From contig NZ_AP024660.1 in the NCBI RefSeq assembly GCF_019977395.1, positions 372,001 to 436,000 on the forward strand: 64,000 nucleotides of DNA, written 5' to 3'. Source of the stretch: Arthrobacter sp. NicSoilC5 (lineage in GTDB: Bacteria > Actinomycetota > Actinomycetes > Actinomycetales > Micrococcaceae). Numbering within the stretch: position 1 is the first letter of the stretch; every line of letters begins with the position of its first letter. The notes under the pieces were generated by a model that made no database searches, was not told where the DNA came from, and saw only the letters and a program-made list of their open reading frames with translations. The position numbers and the translations under genes are program-made. Positions 17,225 through 26,846 of this stretch are shown here, piece after piece.

Positions 17225-17485
17225 TTAGGCATGACGGAGGTGCACATCAGGGTCTTTCTCGATGATGCGTCGAGGGACCGCCCCGTTCTGCTGCAGCCAC
17301 AGGAGGCTTCCGTCATGTGTCACGCATTCCACTGTCCCGAGGTCTACCAGCTTCCCGAGATGGTGAACCTCGACGGGGGAGCCAACCAAGGCGCTCCAAT
17401 CCTCTTCCGGCTGCCACTGGCTTGGTGCTGTGCCGGTGCCGGCTCCGATCGCAAGTCGGTTCACTATGATTTCGTTAGGGTTCAC
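17225..17485 (-). CDS. Small conserved-looking protein, unknown function
   Basis: An 86-residue protein from a GTG behind a GGAGG site. The core reads WSALVGSPVEVHHLGKLVDL, GTVECVTHDGSLLWLQQNGA and VPRRIIEKD. It is a compact beta-barrel-like pattern (G-x-V-E-V, G-V, G-LLWL) resembling short SH3-like domains. A similar small protein lies at 49720-49944 before the formaldehyde genes. It follows the epimerase-like gene on the same strand after 66 bases and may be the last gene of that operon. Confidence 0.6.
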   Translation of the reverse strand: MNPNEIIVNRLAIGAGTGTAPSQWQPEEDWSALVGSPVEVHHLGKLVDLGTVECVTHDGSLLWLQQNGAVPRRIIEKDPDVHLRHA

Positions 17486-17551
17486 GGTGTTCCTGCCTCC
17501 TGCTTCTCTGGGGTTTCGGTATCAGCGTGTTGTGAACGTTCCGCAGCGGGG

Positions 17552-19078
17552 TCAGGTCTTCGGCCGTGATGTGCCCGCTGCGCTGCCCGTCGCTGCAGTT
17601 GTGTGGACTGGTTGTTCCGCAGCCTGGACAAGTTGGGCGAGGAACGGATTCCGCGCGGCTTGGTCTGGGTAGCTGGCAGTGTCCGCGACGCAGGTGGGGC
17701 ACCAGTGGCCGGCTGTTAGGACCAGGCGGGGGCTGGCATCGAAGGCATGGTCGAATGCGCACCTCCACGTGATCGGTTTGGTGAATTGTCCCGGTGCGAT
17801 GTCCTGGGTCAGCAGGTGCCCGCCTCTGAATTCTGCGGCGGAGCTGTAGTCTGTTCCGGTCCAGTCGGATGGCTTCTTGGTTTCGTCGTACCCGTGGTCG
17901 AGCAGGACTGGTGTCTTGTCAGGCGCAGGGGGATGGAACGTGGACCAGTCTCCGATTGACTGCCAGTTGGCAAGGGACCCGAAGTGGGCGTTGATTTCAG
18001 GAGTGTTGCCCGACCTCAGGGCGTGCATGGTCCCGCGTGGTTGGCGGGTAAGGGGTTTCATGACCAGATGCTTGATGAGCCAGCCGGGCACTTTCCCGGC
18101 CGACTTTACGGCAGCGGGCAGGGAACCGACGGCCCGGGACAGGGCTTCGGGGAAAGTGTCTTGGCGGAAGGGTACGAGCGCTTGAAGGCGGTCACTGTCG
18201 GTGTACCAGTGGCCGTGGAAGTTTCCGGTGGCGAACCAGTTGCGGTCGTACCATCGCGTGATGTCCTTTACTCCCAGCGCGTCGGCGATGGCGGTCTGGA
18301 GTTCCCAGTTGGTCAAACGCCACGGCGCGCCGCCGCCAATGTTGTAGATCCCGCCCCAGAATTCGTCGGGGACGGTGGGTTCGCAGATGTTGGCTAGCAG
18401 CCTGGCTGAGTCCTCTACCGATACCCATTCCATGACCCCGTCCAGGGTGGAGTGCGTCATGATGGGGTCGCGGATGGTGAGCATGTCCGGGTGAAAGATT
18501 CCCGTTTGCCGGAGCCAGGCCCAGCGGGGGAGCCCGGAGTCCGCCAGTTCCCGCTCGGCGATGACTTTGGTTTGTCCGTATTCATCGAAGGTTGAGACGC
18601 GGATCGGGTCCCCGATGCGGCCCCAGTGATGGGGGACCGCCCGGTTTCCTGTTTCGGCGACGGACCCCACTCCGACTACTTTGATGCGGGACGGATCTGG
18701 CAGGTTTTTGACCGCGCGGATGATGTTGCGCATGCTGCCGATGTTGACTTTGCGCGCGAGCTCGGGGTGCTGGTCGGCCAGGGGGGAGACCACCGCCCCC
18801 ACGTGCAGGATGATGTCAGTGTCTGCAACGCAGCGCTCCACGGCTGCCGGGTCTGTCAGGTCGCCCCAGACGACGTTCAGGTTTTCCATGCCGCTGAATT
18901 CCTCCAGCGCGGTCCGGTCACGTTCGGTGGGAAGCACGAGCGCTGTCACGCTGATCCGGTCGGCACGTTCCCTGAGTTCCCTGAGCGTGGCCCGCCCCCA
19001 GTTCCCTGAGGCCCCTGTGAGGAAAACACGGGTCCGGGCTGGCTTGCCGGACTCGTCCCGGCCCTTCGGCCGGCTCAT
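17552..19078 (-). CDS. NAD-dependent epimerase/dehydratase-like protein with C-terminal zinc-finger-like extension
   Basis: A 508-residue protein. The ATG at 19078 overlaps the preceding GH3 stop by four bases, which fixes the start. Residues 15-330 form an extended SDR: VFLTGASGNWGRATLRELRE (Rossmann nucleotide site), DLTDPAAVERC, VGVGSVAE and EYGQTKVIAERE (Tyr-x3-Lys catalytic pair). The remaining 170 residues are unusual. They end in WRCAFDHAFDASPRLVLTAG and HWCPTCVADTAS, a single-C plus CxxC treble-clef-like segment. The substrate is unknown. As last gene of a transporter-GH78-GH3 operon it may modify a released sugar or aglycone. Confidence 0.75.
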   Translation of the reverse strand: MSRPKGRDESGKPARTRVFLTGASGNWGRATLRELRERADRISVTALVLPTERDRTALEEFSGMENLNVVWGDLTDPAAVERCVADTDIILHVGAVVSPLADQHPELARKVNIGSMRNIIRAVKNLPDPSRIKVVGVGSVAETGNRAVPHHWGRIGDPIRVSTFDEYGQTKVIAERELADSGLPRWAWLRQTGIFHPDMLTIRDPIMTHSTLDGVMEWVSVEDSARLLANICEPTVPDEFWGGIYNIGGGAPWRLTNWELQTAIADALGVKDITRWYDRNWFATGNFHGHWYTDSDRLQALVPFRQDTFPEALSRAVGSLPAAVKSAGKVPGWLIKHLVMKPLTRQPRGTMHALRSGNTPEINAHFGSLANWQSIGDWSTFHPPAPDKTPVLLDHGYDETKKPSDWTGTDYSSAAEFRGGHLLTQDIAPGQFTKPITWRCAFDHAFDASPRLVLTAGHWCPTCVADTASYPDQAARNPFLAQLVQAAEQPVHTTAATGSAAGTSRPKT

Positions 19079-21318
19079 GAGGCCGCTTCCTCTTTTTTGC
19101 TCAATTCCATTAGTGCTTCCAGTGCTTCGGCGGGAAAGAGGCCGTTGGTGAAGGCAAGGAATTGCTGCATGGGCATGGACTCGACCATTTTGAGTTGGTC
19201 GTTGTTCTCTTGGGCCTGCTTGGCCTGTTCTTCGGTCATGGAAGCGGTAAGTCCTGCCATGAGCGCCGGGCCCACTGCAGGGTGGGCAAACCAGTCCCCG
19301 ACGGTGGAGTCCATGGTCAGTTCGCGGATGATGCTGTCCCCGGCGAGGGTCACTTCCTGTTCTGCCAGGACAGTGGACGCGTCCGAACACACCTGGATGG
19401 TGTAGGAGCCCGCGGGCACCACCCAGCGGTCCAGTTCGATGTCCCAGTAGGCGAAGGCGCGGCGGTCCAGGGTTAGGGCGACCCGCTTACTTTTGCCTGG
19501 CTGCAGGCTGATTTTGGTGAAGGCACGCAGTTCCCGGGCGGGTCGGCGGACCGGGCCTGCTGTTGTGGCGACGTAGACCTGGACCACGTGCTTGCCGGGC
19601 CGTTCCCCGGTGTTGGTGACGGTCGCGCGGACGGTGACGCTGTCGTCGGAGAGCGTCTCGACGTCCAGCTCGGATGTGTCGAAGGTGGTGTAGGACAGTC
19701 CGTGCCCGAAGGGGTAGCGGACCTTCACGCCGGCGGTGGTGTAGTAGCGGTAGCCGACGAAGACCCCTTCGCTGTAGCGGACGTGGCCCTGCTCGCCGGG
19801 AAAGTTCAGCCAGCTCGGGTTGTCCTCCAGGTGCAAGGGGATGGTTTCGGCAAGGCGGCCCGAGGGGTTTACGACGCCGAAGAGGACGTCGGCGAGTGCC
19901 CCTCCGCCGGCTTGCCCCAGTAGCCAGCCCTCGACGATGGCGTCCACGTCATCGTGCCATCCTTCAAGCGAGACGACGCCGCCGTTGGAGAGGACGACAA
20001 CTGTTTTCGGCGCTGCCGCGGCCACGGCCCGGATCAGTTCGACCTGGTTGGCGGGCAGTTCAAGTCCGGTCCTGTCGAAGCCTTCGGACTCTTCACGTTC
20101 GCTGAGGCCGGCGAAGACCACGGCGACATCTGCGGCCTGGGCAACGCTGATGGCCTCGTTCTGCAGGATTGCGGATCCCGGTTCCTCAAGGGAGAACCCG
20201 GTCGCGTAATCGACAGTGGCGTTGCGCTCGTTGGCGAGAGCTGTGAGTTCTTCTAGGGCTGAGTCGGTTCTGGTGGCGTTGATGTGGGAGCTGCCGCCGC
20301 CCTGGAACCTGGGGGAGGCGGCAAAGGGGCCGATGACGCCGATGCGCTGGCCGTTCTCCAGTGGCAAGGTCTCGCGGTTCTTGAGCAACACGACCGATTC
20401 TGCTGCGACTTCGCGGGCCAGCGCATGGTGCTCCTCCAGGGGCAGGTCGTGAGTGGCTTCCCTGGCCAAGGCTGTCAGGGCAACGACCCGGTGGACGGCG
20501 TTGTCGACCTGTTCTTCGGTGAGACGGCCGGCGCGGACGGCGTCGATGATCTGCTGGTCGGTGGTTCCGCCGCTGCCGGGCATTTCGAGGTCCATCCCGG
20601 CGGCGACGCCTGCGACGCGGTCACTGACCGCGCCCCAGTCAGAGACGACGGCACCGTCGAAGCCCCAGTCGCCCCGCAGGACGTCGGTCAGCAGCCATTT
20701 GTTGTGTGAGGCGTAGACGCCGTTGACCTTGTTGTAGGAGCACATGACGGTTGCTGGGCGGGCTTCGGTGACGACCCGTTCGAAGGCGGGGAAGTAGATT
20801 TCGCGCAGCGTTCGTTCATCGACGTCTGCGCTGATGCGCATCCGTTCGGTTTCCTGGTTGTTGGCGGCGAAATGCTTGACGGAGGCGCCGGGGCCGGTTC
20901 CCTGGAGGCCAGTGACGTGGGCGGCTCCGAGGACGCCGGACAGCAGCGGGTCCTCGGAGTAGTACTCGAAGTTCCGTCCGCATAGCGGGGACCGCTTGAT
21001 GTTTACGCCCGGTCCGAGGACCACGGATACCCCGAAGGCCCTGGCTTCGCGGCCGACGGCGGCGCCCACGTTGGCGGCCACGTCAGGGTCCCAGCTTGAG
21101 CCCACGGCCACGGCCGGAGGGAAGCAGGTGGATGGCAGGCTGTCGTTGATGCCCAGATGATCCGCCGCCGCATCCTGACGGCGGATCCCGTGGGGTCCGT
21201 CGGTAAGGACAATGGAGGGTATTCCGGCGTCATCGATGCTTTTGGTGGACCAGAAGTGTTTTCCGGAGAGCAGGGACGCCTTGTGCTCAAGTGTCAGGGC
21301 GGAAATATCGGCGGTCAT
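19075..21318 (-). CDS. Glycoside hydrolase family 3 (beta-glucosidase-type)
   Basis: A 747-residue protein without signal peptide, so cytoplasmic. The N-terminal barrel contains VLTDGPHGIRRQ, GPGVNIKRSPLCGRNFEYYS and KHFAANNQET. The nucleophile Asp lies in DGAVVSDWGAV at about residue 227. The second alpha/beta domain follows (VAVVFAGLSEREESEGFDR). A fibronectin III-like domain begins at VRYPFGHGLSYTTFD and PVRRPARELRAFTKISLQPG. This is the layout of beta-glucosidases and beta-xylosidases of GH3. Start and stop overlap the neighbours by four bases each. With the GH78 genes it probably removes beta-linked sugars from imported rhamnosides. Confidence 0.9.
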   Translation of the reverse strand: MTADISALTLEHKASLLSGKHFWSTKSIDDAGIPSIVLTDGPHGIRRQDAAADHLGINDSLPSTCFPPAVAVGSSWDPDVAANVGAAVGREARAFGVSVVLGPGVNIKRSPLCGRNFEYYSEDPLLSGVLGAAHVTGLQGTGPGASVKHFAANNQETERMRISADVDERTLREIYFPAFERVVTEARPATVMCSYNKVNGVYASHNKWLLTDVLRGDWGFDGAVVSDWGAVSDRVAGVAAGMDLEMPGSGGTTDQQIIDAVRAGRLTEEQVDNAVHRVVALTALAREATHDLPLEEHHALAREVAAESVVLLKNRETLPLENGQRIGVIGPFAASPRFQGGGSSHINATRTDSALEELTALANERNATVDYATGFSLEEPGSAILQNEAISVAQAADVAVVFAGLSEREESEGFDRTGLELPANQVELIRAVAAAAPKTVVVLSNGGVVSLEGWHDDVDAIVEGWLLGQAGGGALADVLFGVVNPSGRLAETIPLHLEDNPSWLNFPGEQGHVRYSEGVFVGYRYYTTAGVKVRYPFGHGLSYTTFDTSELDVETLSDDSVTVRATVTNTGERPGKHVVQVYVATTAGPVRRPARELRAFTKISLQPGKSKRVALTLDRRAFAYWDIELDRWVVPAGSYTIQVCSDASTVLAEQEVTLAGDSIIRELTMDSTVGDWFAHPAVGPALMAGLTASMTEEQAKQAQENNDQLKMVESMPMQQFLAFTNGLFPAEALEALMELSKKEEAAS

Positions 21319-23813
21319 GCGTGGGCTCCTTGGGAAGCGGACGTGAGTGCTGTCGCGAGGTCGGTTTTGAGTTCATCGGAGGCGCCGGGGACGTAGTCGA
21401 GCATGGTCCGCACGGACATCACTGCCGCCTCAGGTGCTCGACCGTCCAGGGGCACGCCGGGGAAGTGGCTGGAGAATGCGTCCGTGAAGGCCCGCCAGGC
21501 GCGGGCGTTGCCGGCGATCTGCCCCAGCGTTGAGTCCAGGGTGAAGACAGCGTCGGCGGCTGCCTGGTCTTCCATCTCGTAGGACCATTGGTGGGTTCCG
21601 CCGCTGATGTTGATGGTGGGGGAGTTCGGGTGCAGCGGTAGCCGTACCTCTGCGCTTGTTCCGGCCGGGAGGGTCGCTTCCAGGGTCATGGTGCGGTCGG
21701 TGATGGACCAGGAGATGTTTACTTCGCCGTGGACGGTGTCGTGGCGGAGGTGCGCGTGGGTGAGTCCGCCGCCGGGGTGGGGTGCGATGCGCATGTGCCG
21801 GTAGCCGGGTTCGACGGCGGTGAGCCCGCCGATGGTGCGGTGCATCCAGTCCACCACCGCGCCGAGGGCGTAGTGGTTCAGGGAGGTCATGCCGGAGGGG
21901 TTGATGGTCCCGTCGGGCCGGATGGAGTCCCAGCGTTCCCAGATCGTTGTCGCTCCCATGGTGATGGGGTAGAGGAATGATGGGCAGCCGGTTTCGAGCA
22001 GCAGGAGGTAGGCCTCGTCGAGGTGGCCGGTCATCGAGAGCGCGTCGGTGACCAGGGGTGTTCCGGCGAAACCGGTGGAGATGCGGTACCCGGACTTGGC
22101 TACCGTTGTGGCGAGGATTTTTCCGGCGAGCTTTTGCTGGTCTGCGTCAAGGATGCCGAATGTGATGGCCAGGGCGTACGCGGTGGCGGTCTGGTCCACG
22201 AGCCGCCCGTTTTTCGTGACGTACTCGTTAATGAACGCGCGGCGGACCCGGTTGGCGAGGGTGGAGAATTCTTCGGCGTCAGCGTCCCGGCCGAGGATCC
22301 TGGCGGTGTCGGTCATTTCGCGGGTGGTCCGGCACAGGTAAGCCGAGGCGACGAGGTGCCTGTCGGTTTTGCCGCCGGCGGGGTTGTCCATGGGGGCGTC
22401 CGGGTCCAGCCAGTCACCGTACTGGAAGCCGCTGCTCCACAAACCGTTCGCGTCCAGCAGGCCTGCGACCTGGCGGATGAAGGTTGCCATGGAGTCATAG
22501 GCGTTGGCGAGGATGGTCTCATCACCGTATTCGCGGTAGAGGGCCCAGGGCAGGCTGACCGCGACGTCGCTCCACAGTGCGGTGGGGGAGGACGGAGTGG
22601 ACAGGACGTCTGGCACCACCCACGGTACGAAGCCCTTCTCCGCCTGTTCCGCGGCGAGGTCCTCCAGCCAGGAGCTAAGGACTGACCGTACGTCGTAGAG
22701 GAACGCGGCGGTGGGGGCGAAGGCGTTCAGGTCTCCGGTCCAGCCCAGGCGTTCGTCGCGCTGTGGGCAGTCCGTGGGAACGCCCACGAAGTTGTCCCGC
22801 ATGGACCAGACCGCGTTGGCGTGCAACTGGTTCAGCAGCGGGTTTGAGGTTTCCAGCCAGCCTGTGCGGCGCATGTCCGAGTGCACGACCACGGCACGCA
22901 GCGCCTCTTGGTCCAGGGTCCCTGGCCAGCCGTCGATCTCGACGTACCGGAAGCCGTGGAAGGTGAACCTTGGCTCCCAGGTTTCGGGTTCTCCTCCGCG
23001 GAGTGTGTAGCGGTCGGTGGCTTTTGCGGTGCGCAGGGTTTCGACGTCGATTTCCCCTTCGGTCATCACTTCGGCGTGCCGCAGTGTGACGGTGGTTCCT
23101 GCCTCGCCCTGAACGGTGAGGCGCACCCACCCGGAGATGATCTGACCGAAGTCCACGACGGTCTTACCGGTGGGGGTGGTGAAGATCTCGACCGGTGCGA
23201 CTTCTTCTATGCGGCGGATGGGGTCGGCCGTGGCTTCAAAGAGGGCATCGAGAGGCCAGTCAAAGGACTCCGCAGATCCCCAGGCTGAGTCGTCAAACCC
23301 TGGACGGTCCCACCCGTCGGGTTCGAGCCGGGCGTCGAATTCCTCGCCGTCGTAGATGCTGTTGGCGCCCACCCCACCTGCGCTTGCCCGGAAAGACGCA
23401 TCGCTGGTGATGGTTTCTGTCCGGTCCGCATATTCAAGGTCCAGCTCAAGATACAGGGCGGGGCGGTCCGTGTAATGGTGCCGTTTGTCTTCCCAACCCA
23501 GCCGGCCCATCGCCCACCCCTGTCCCACGATGGCACCAACGGCATTGGTTCCGACCACAATTGCGTCGGTGACGTCGTGGGTGCTGACGGCAAGACGGTG
23601 CCGGTAGGAAGTCCACCCGGGGGCTAGGACCTCATCACCCACTACACCGCCGTTCAGGTGCGGTTCGACCAGCCCGAGTCCTGTGACGTGCAGGATGGCA
23701 CGCACAGGAGGCTCGGGAACGTCGAACTCCCGGCGGAGATACGCGGCGGGGTCATTTTCGTTGCCGTGCGAAGCAGTGGGGGTGATGTACTGGCCGGTCC
23801 AGATGCGGGACAT
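21315..23813 (-). CDS. Alpha-L-rhamnosidase (GH78), first copy
   Basis: An 832-residue cytoplasmic protein. The N-terminal beta domains read LRREFDVPEPPVRAILHVTG, LNGGVVGDEVLAPGWTSY and GQGWAMGRLGWEDKRHHY. The (alpha/alpha)6 barrel holds the family signature DCPQRDERLGWTGDLNAF with its catalytic Glu, SGFQYGDWLDPDAP, YRISTGFAGTPLVTDALSMT and MGATTIWERWDSIRPDGTI. It should release L-rhamnose from rhamnosides such as flavonoid glycosides or pectin fragments. The MFS gene ends 27 bases upstream and the stop overlaps the GH3 start, so the genes form one operon. A C-terminal tail of about 80 residues (ALTSASQGAHA end) exceeds the second copy at 29670. Confidence 0.92.
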   Translation of the reverse strand: MSRIWTGQYITPTASHGNENDPAAYLRREFDVPEPPVRAILHVTGLGLVEPHLNGGVVGDEVLAPGWTSYRHRLAVSTHDVTDAIVVGTNAVGAIVGQGWAMGRLGWEDKRHHYTDRPALYLELDLEYADRTETITSDASFRASAGGVGANSIYDGEEFDARLEPDGWDRPGFDDSAWGSAESFDWPLDALFEATADPIRRIEEVAPVEIFTTPTGKTVVDFGQIISGWVRLTVQGEAGTTVTLRHAEVMTEGEIDVETLRTAKATDRYTLRGGEPETWEPRFTFHGFRYVEIDGWPGTLDQEALRAVVVHSDMRRTGWLETSNPLLNQLHANAVWSMRDNFVGVPTDCPQRDERLGWTGDLNAFAPTAAFLYDVRSVLSSWLEDLAAEQAEKGFVPWVVPDVLSTPSSPTALWSDVAVSLPWALYREYGDETILANAYDSMATFIRQVAGLLDANGLWSSGFQYGDWLDPDAPMDNPAGGKTDRHLVASAYLCRTTREMTDTARILGRDADAEEFSTLANRVRRAFINEYVTKNGRLVDQTATAYALAITFGILDADQQKLAGKILATTVAKSGYRISTGFAGTPLVTDALSMTGHLDEAYLLLLETGCPSFLYPITMGATTIWERWDSIRPDGTINPSGMTSLNHYALGAVVDWMHRTIGGLTAVEPGYRHMRIAPHPGGGLTHAHLRHDTVHGEVNISWSITDRTMTLEATLPAGTSAEVRLPLHPNSPTINISGGTHQWSYEMEDQAAADAVFTLDSTLGQIAGNARAWRAFTDAFSSHFPGVPLDGRAPEAAVMSVRTMLDYVPGASDELKTDLATALTSASQGAHA

Positions 23814-23840
23814 AACGTATTCCTAAAAACGGGGTGTAAA

Positions 23841-25220
23841 CTAGCGGACGGAGCGGATGCGAAGGACCACCAGGCCACCGAAAATGGTGCAGGCCGCAGC
23901 GATCACGTACAGCAGGAGATAGTTTTTCTCGCCTCCTGCAGCAACACCGACTGCGAGGAAGATCGGGGCGATGAGCGGGGCGATCGACTGCGGAATGGAC
24001 GTGGCGAAACCGGTGATGCCCATGAACCGGCCCGCGTCCGTGTCCCTTTCGGGAAGGACATCCAGGAGCAGTGCCTGGTCAACTGCGGAGAAGGCACCGA
24101 TGCCGAGCGATCCAAGCAGTGAACCGACGACGAGCATGGGCATCTCCGTGGCGAACGCCATTACAATGGCGCCGGCTGCGAACACGATGCCCGCGCCGAA
24201 AACGAAGGCGCGCCGACGCCGCAGCTTGTCGGAGAGGAAGCCGCCGCCGATGGCACCGGCCGTGGTAGTCAAAATCCCTGCCATGGAGAGAACGGCGATG
24301 ATCCCGGCGACGTCCGTGACGCTGACCCCCAGACGGGAGGCGAAGAAGAATGCGGTGAAAGTGGTGTTCAGGGTAAGGCCGAAGTAGAAGAAAAAGCGGC
24401 CGAGCCAGTTCCAGGAGAAATCCGGGTACTGCTTGGGGTTGTAGAGGTATTTCCGCAGCAGGCTGCCCAGGTTGAGCTTCTCATCAAACGTGTTGCCGCG
24501 GCTGTCACTTTCGTGCACCAGGAGGACGAACAGGGTGGTCAGGAGGACGCCAACTGCTCCGGGAACCAGGAACAGCAGCAGATTATCGGTAGTGAAGCTT
24601 CCAGCGAGGACCACACCCACAACGGGTGCGACCTGGGTGGCAAACCCGGTCAGGCCGGCGACCTTGCCGCGCTGATTTTCCGGCAGCCGATCGGCAGTGG
24701 AAATCTGCAGGTTGCTAAGCACCTGGCCCCAACCCAGTTGGGCAAGGACCCAGCCTGCTCCGAGCACGAGGACGCTCGGGGCAGTTGCCATGACCACCAG
24801 AGAAACGACCCCAAGGATCATCCCGCCGATCATGAACGGCCGGCGGCGGCCCAGACGGGTACGTGTGCGGTCGCTGGCTACGCCCAGGAACGGCGCAGTC
24901 AACATGACGGCGAATGCTCCCGCACCCGTGATGTAGCCCAGGTATTCCTCGTGTCCGGGAGCCAGTTGGTTCAGGCGAATCGCCAGGGAAATTGCAAGAG
25001 GCGTGATGAAAGCGACGAAGACCCCGAACTGGGCGAGGACCATCAGCCAGATGTAGCGCTTGCCGACCGGAGCCTGGGAAGGTGCAGTCGCCGGCATCGT
25101 CAGCTCGGGTGCTTCGGGGAGTACGTCGAGCTGGGGGAGGGATTGGGGCAAGGGTGCGTCAGAACGCGGCGCGCTGCCCGTCGAAGAATTTGTCAATGAT
25201 GACTCCGTTGTCGACACCAA
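23841..25220 (-). CDS. MFS transporter, probable rhamnoside/oligosaccharide importer
   Basis: A 459-residue protein with 12 predicted membrane segments after a hydrophilic N-terminus of about 50 residues rich in Ser/Pro. It has the MFS loop 2-3 motif GVASDRTRTRLGRRRPFMIG, characteristic of sugar porters related to the GPH family, and a matching repeat GGFLSDKLRRRRAFVFG in the second half. The start is TTG at 25220 or GTG at 25217; neither has a strong ribosome site. It is first gene of the operon with GH78, GH3 and the epimerase, and an operator-like palindrome lies 18 bases upstream. Import of an intact rhamnoside for cytoplasmic hydrolysis is inferred. Confidence 0.85.
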   Translation of the reverse strand: MVSTTESSLTNSSTGSAPRSDAPLPQSLPQLDVLPEAPELTMPATAPSQAPVGKRYIWLMVLAQFGVFVAFITPLAISLAIRLNQLAPGHEEYLGYITGAGAFAVMLTAPFLGVASDRTRTRLGRRRPFMIGGMILGVVSLVVMATAPSVLVLGAGWVLAQLGWGQVLSNLQISTADRLPENQRGKVAGLTGFATQVAPVVGVVLAGSFTTDNLLLFLVPGAVGVLLTTLFVLLVHESDSRGNTFDEKLNLGSLLRKYLYNPKQYPDFSWNWLGRFFFYFGLTLNTTFTAFFFASRLGVSVTDVAGIIAVLSMAGILTTTAGAIGGGFLSDKLRRRRAFVFGAGIVFAAGAIVMAFATEMPMLVVGSLLGSLGIGAFSAVDQALLLDVLPERDTDAGRFMGITGFATSIPQSIAPLIAPIFLAVGVAAGGEKNYLLLYVIAAACTIFGGLVVLRIRSVR

Positions 25221-25237
25221 TCAAGGTGATTCAGATC

Positions 25238-25253
25238 GCTAGCGCGTGCTAGC
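25238..25253. promoter_or_regulatory. LacI-type operator candidate, site 1
   Basis: GCTAGCGCGTGCTAGC is a 16-bp palindrome with arms GCTAGC. It sits in the 77-bp gap between the divergent MFS operon and lacI gene, so one site could control both. Similar sites occur at 26673-26688 and 32243-32256; the shared form is CTAGC-NCGN-GCTAG, with the central CG typical of LacI-family operators. Confidence 0.65.
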
Positions 25254-25297
25254 TTCCTAAATCGTAACTGCTAGGACTATCGCGCGCAAGGTAATCT

Positions 25298-26302
25298 GTG
25301 AGGATGACAATGGAGACGAAGAATCGGCGGGTAACAGCGACGGATGTCGCCAAGTCATTGGGTATTTCCAGGGCGACCGTGGGCTTCGTCCTCAACAACA
25401 CCCGGGGCCAGACAATCTCTGAGGCCACAAGGGAACGCGTTATCGCAGAGGCTGCACGCCTCGGCTACCGACCCCACAGCGCAGCGCAGGCTCTTGCCCG
25501 TGGCCGCAGCAGGATCATTTTGCTGGTGCTGCCGGACTGGCCCATTGAACACAGTATGAGCCGACACATCGAGGAGGCGTCCAGTTTCCTGGACGAGGCC
25601 GGCTACTCCCTCGTGACCTACACACTTCACGAAGGCGGTACCGCGCGGCCACTTTGGGAAGTGCTGGATCCGGATGTGGTGATGGGTCTACTCCCCTTCT
25701 CAGCCCGCGACATCGCCTCCATGCGCGCAAGCGGCATCACCAACATCATTCCGGACCCCGAAGCGGACACCGCAGCCTGGCAGACAGGACCGAGCATTGT
25801 CGCCGGCCCGGAACTCCAGGTAGAGCATCTTGCCGGCTTGGGCCACAGCAGAATTGGTTTCGCGGCGCCAGCTGATTTGCGACTCACGTTGATTACTGAG
25901 GCGCGGCTCGCGGTTGTTCGCAAGAAGCTGGCGAACCTGGGTCTGGGCGAGGTGGATCACCGCACTATCAACGTCCATGACACGTCCGCCCGGACCGCGG
26001 TCCAGGAGTGGTCAAACAGCGGCACTACGGGAGTGGTGGCGTACAACGACGAAATTGCCGCCGTTGTGGTGGGCGCCGCTTTGCGCGAGGGGGTTTCCGT
26101 CCCCGGCGAGTTGGCTGTTATCGGCCATGACGACAACCCGTGGGCCGAATTGTTCGTCCCGAGCCTCTCCAGCATCCGGATGGACATTGAAGGTCTTGGA
26201 CGTCAAATGGCACTTACCGCCCTGAACGCCGCCGATGGCAGGGCGGTCCCTGCCGAAGAACCTGCCATGATCGCGATGCTCGTCCGCCGCGAGTCAACCT
26301 GA
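25298..26302 (+). CDS. LacI family transcriptional regulator
   Basis: A 334-residue protein. Residues about 12-60 hold the LacI HTH and hinge (TATDVAKSLGISRATVGFVL, NNTRGQTISEATRERVIAEA, RLGYRPHSAAQALARGRS). The periplasmic-binding-like core follows, with GVVAYNDEIAAVVVGAALRE and VPGELAVIGHDDNPWAELF. Possible starts are GTG 25298, ATG 25304 and ATG 25310. The sensor segment after residue 65 is shorter than usual around the first effector contacts. It diverges from the MFS/GH78/GH3 operon with an operator palindrome between them, so it is the likely repressor of the rhamnoside genes, induced by rhamnose or a rhamnoside. Confidence 0.92.
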   Translation: MRMTMETKNRRVTATDVAKSLGISRATVGFVLNNTRGQTISEATRERVIAEAARLGYRPHSAAQALARGRSRIILLVLPDWPIEHSMSRHIEEASSFLDEAGYSLVTYTLHEGGTARPLWEVLDPDVVMGLLPFSARDIASMRASGITNIIPDPEADTAAWQTGPSIVAGPELQVEHLAGLGHSRIGFAAPADLRLTLITEARLAVVRKKLANLGLGEVDHRTINVHDTSARTAVQEWSNSGTTGVVAYNDEIAAVVVGAALREGVSVPGELAVIGHDDNPWAELFVPSLSSIRMDIEGLGRQMALTALNAADGRAVPAEEPAMIAMLVRREST

Positions 26303-26846
26303 CCCTCTCGCCTATGGATCATCGAGTAAGAACAGCGTGCTGCGCCTTGGCTGAAGACCAGGCCCCGCAACTGCGGTTCAGCGGGATCGTAGTCGACGGT
26401 CTGCCGTACGGTCGGGCCTCCTCCTTTTGGCAGATCCCACATGAACCATTAGTCCAATACCGGCAAGCTAGCGCCCACGTCACGGACCGAACCATGGCCC
26501 AGAGAGCGCCCCGCGCGCACCGATGCCGTGCGCCCCGCCTCCAAGGGAGGGGCGAGCCGCACGTGCCATAGGACGACCATGGCAGGCTCGTAGCTGCGGA
26601 ACTTATCGAATACCCTGGCCGCGGTCCAAGGGAGCCTTGCGGAGACCTTGCACCACACCTAAGATTGCCTCCACTAGCACGAGCTAGCATTGGATCCCTA
26701 ACCACCTGGGGCGTCCACTGGAGTCTCATGGATAGCATGCCGCGAGGAGGCAGCGCAGCTCGAGGTGCTTGGGGCCTCCTAGACCGGCAAAGGCACCCTA
26801 TTGCACACGCCGCTCTTCACAATGAGTTTATGCAGGATGGTAGGGA
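26303..26846. other. Intergenic stretch with LacI-type operator candidate, site 2
   Basis: No gene is supported here. ACTAGCACGAGCTAGC at 26673-26688 matches the CTAGC-NCGN-GCTAG form, 159 bases before the araC start. An imperfect GC-rich hairpin lies around 26530-26556. The stretch probably holds the araC promoter. Confidence 0.5.

Noticed and set aside
17552..19390. 612-residue start for the epimerase-like protein
   Set aside because: The first 104 residues lie antisense-like inside the GH3 coding region; ATG 19078 overlaps the GH3 stop in the usual ATGA fashion.
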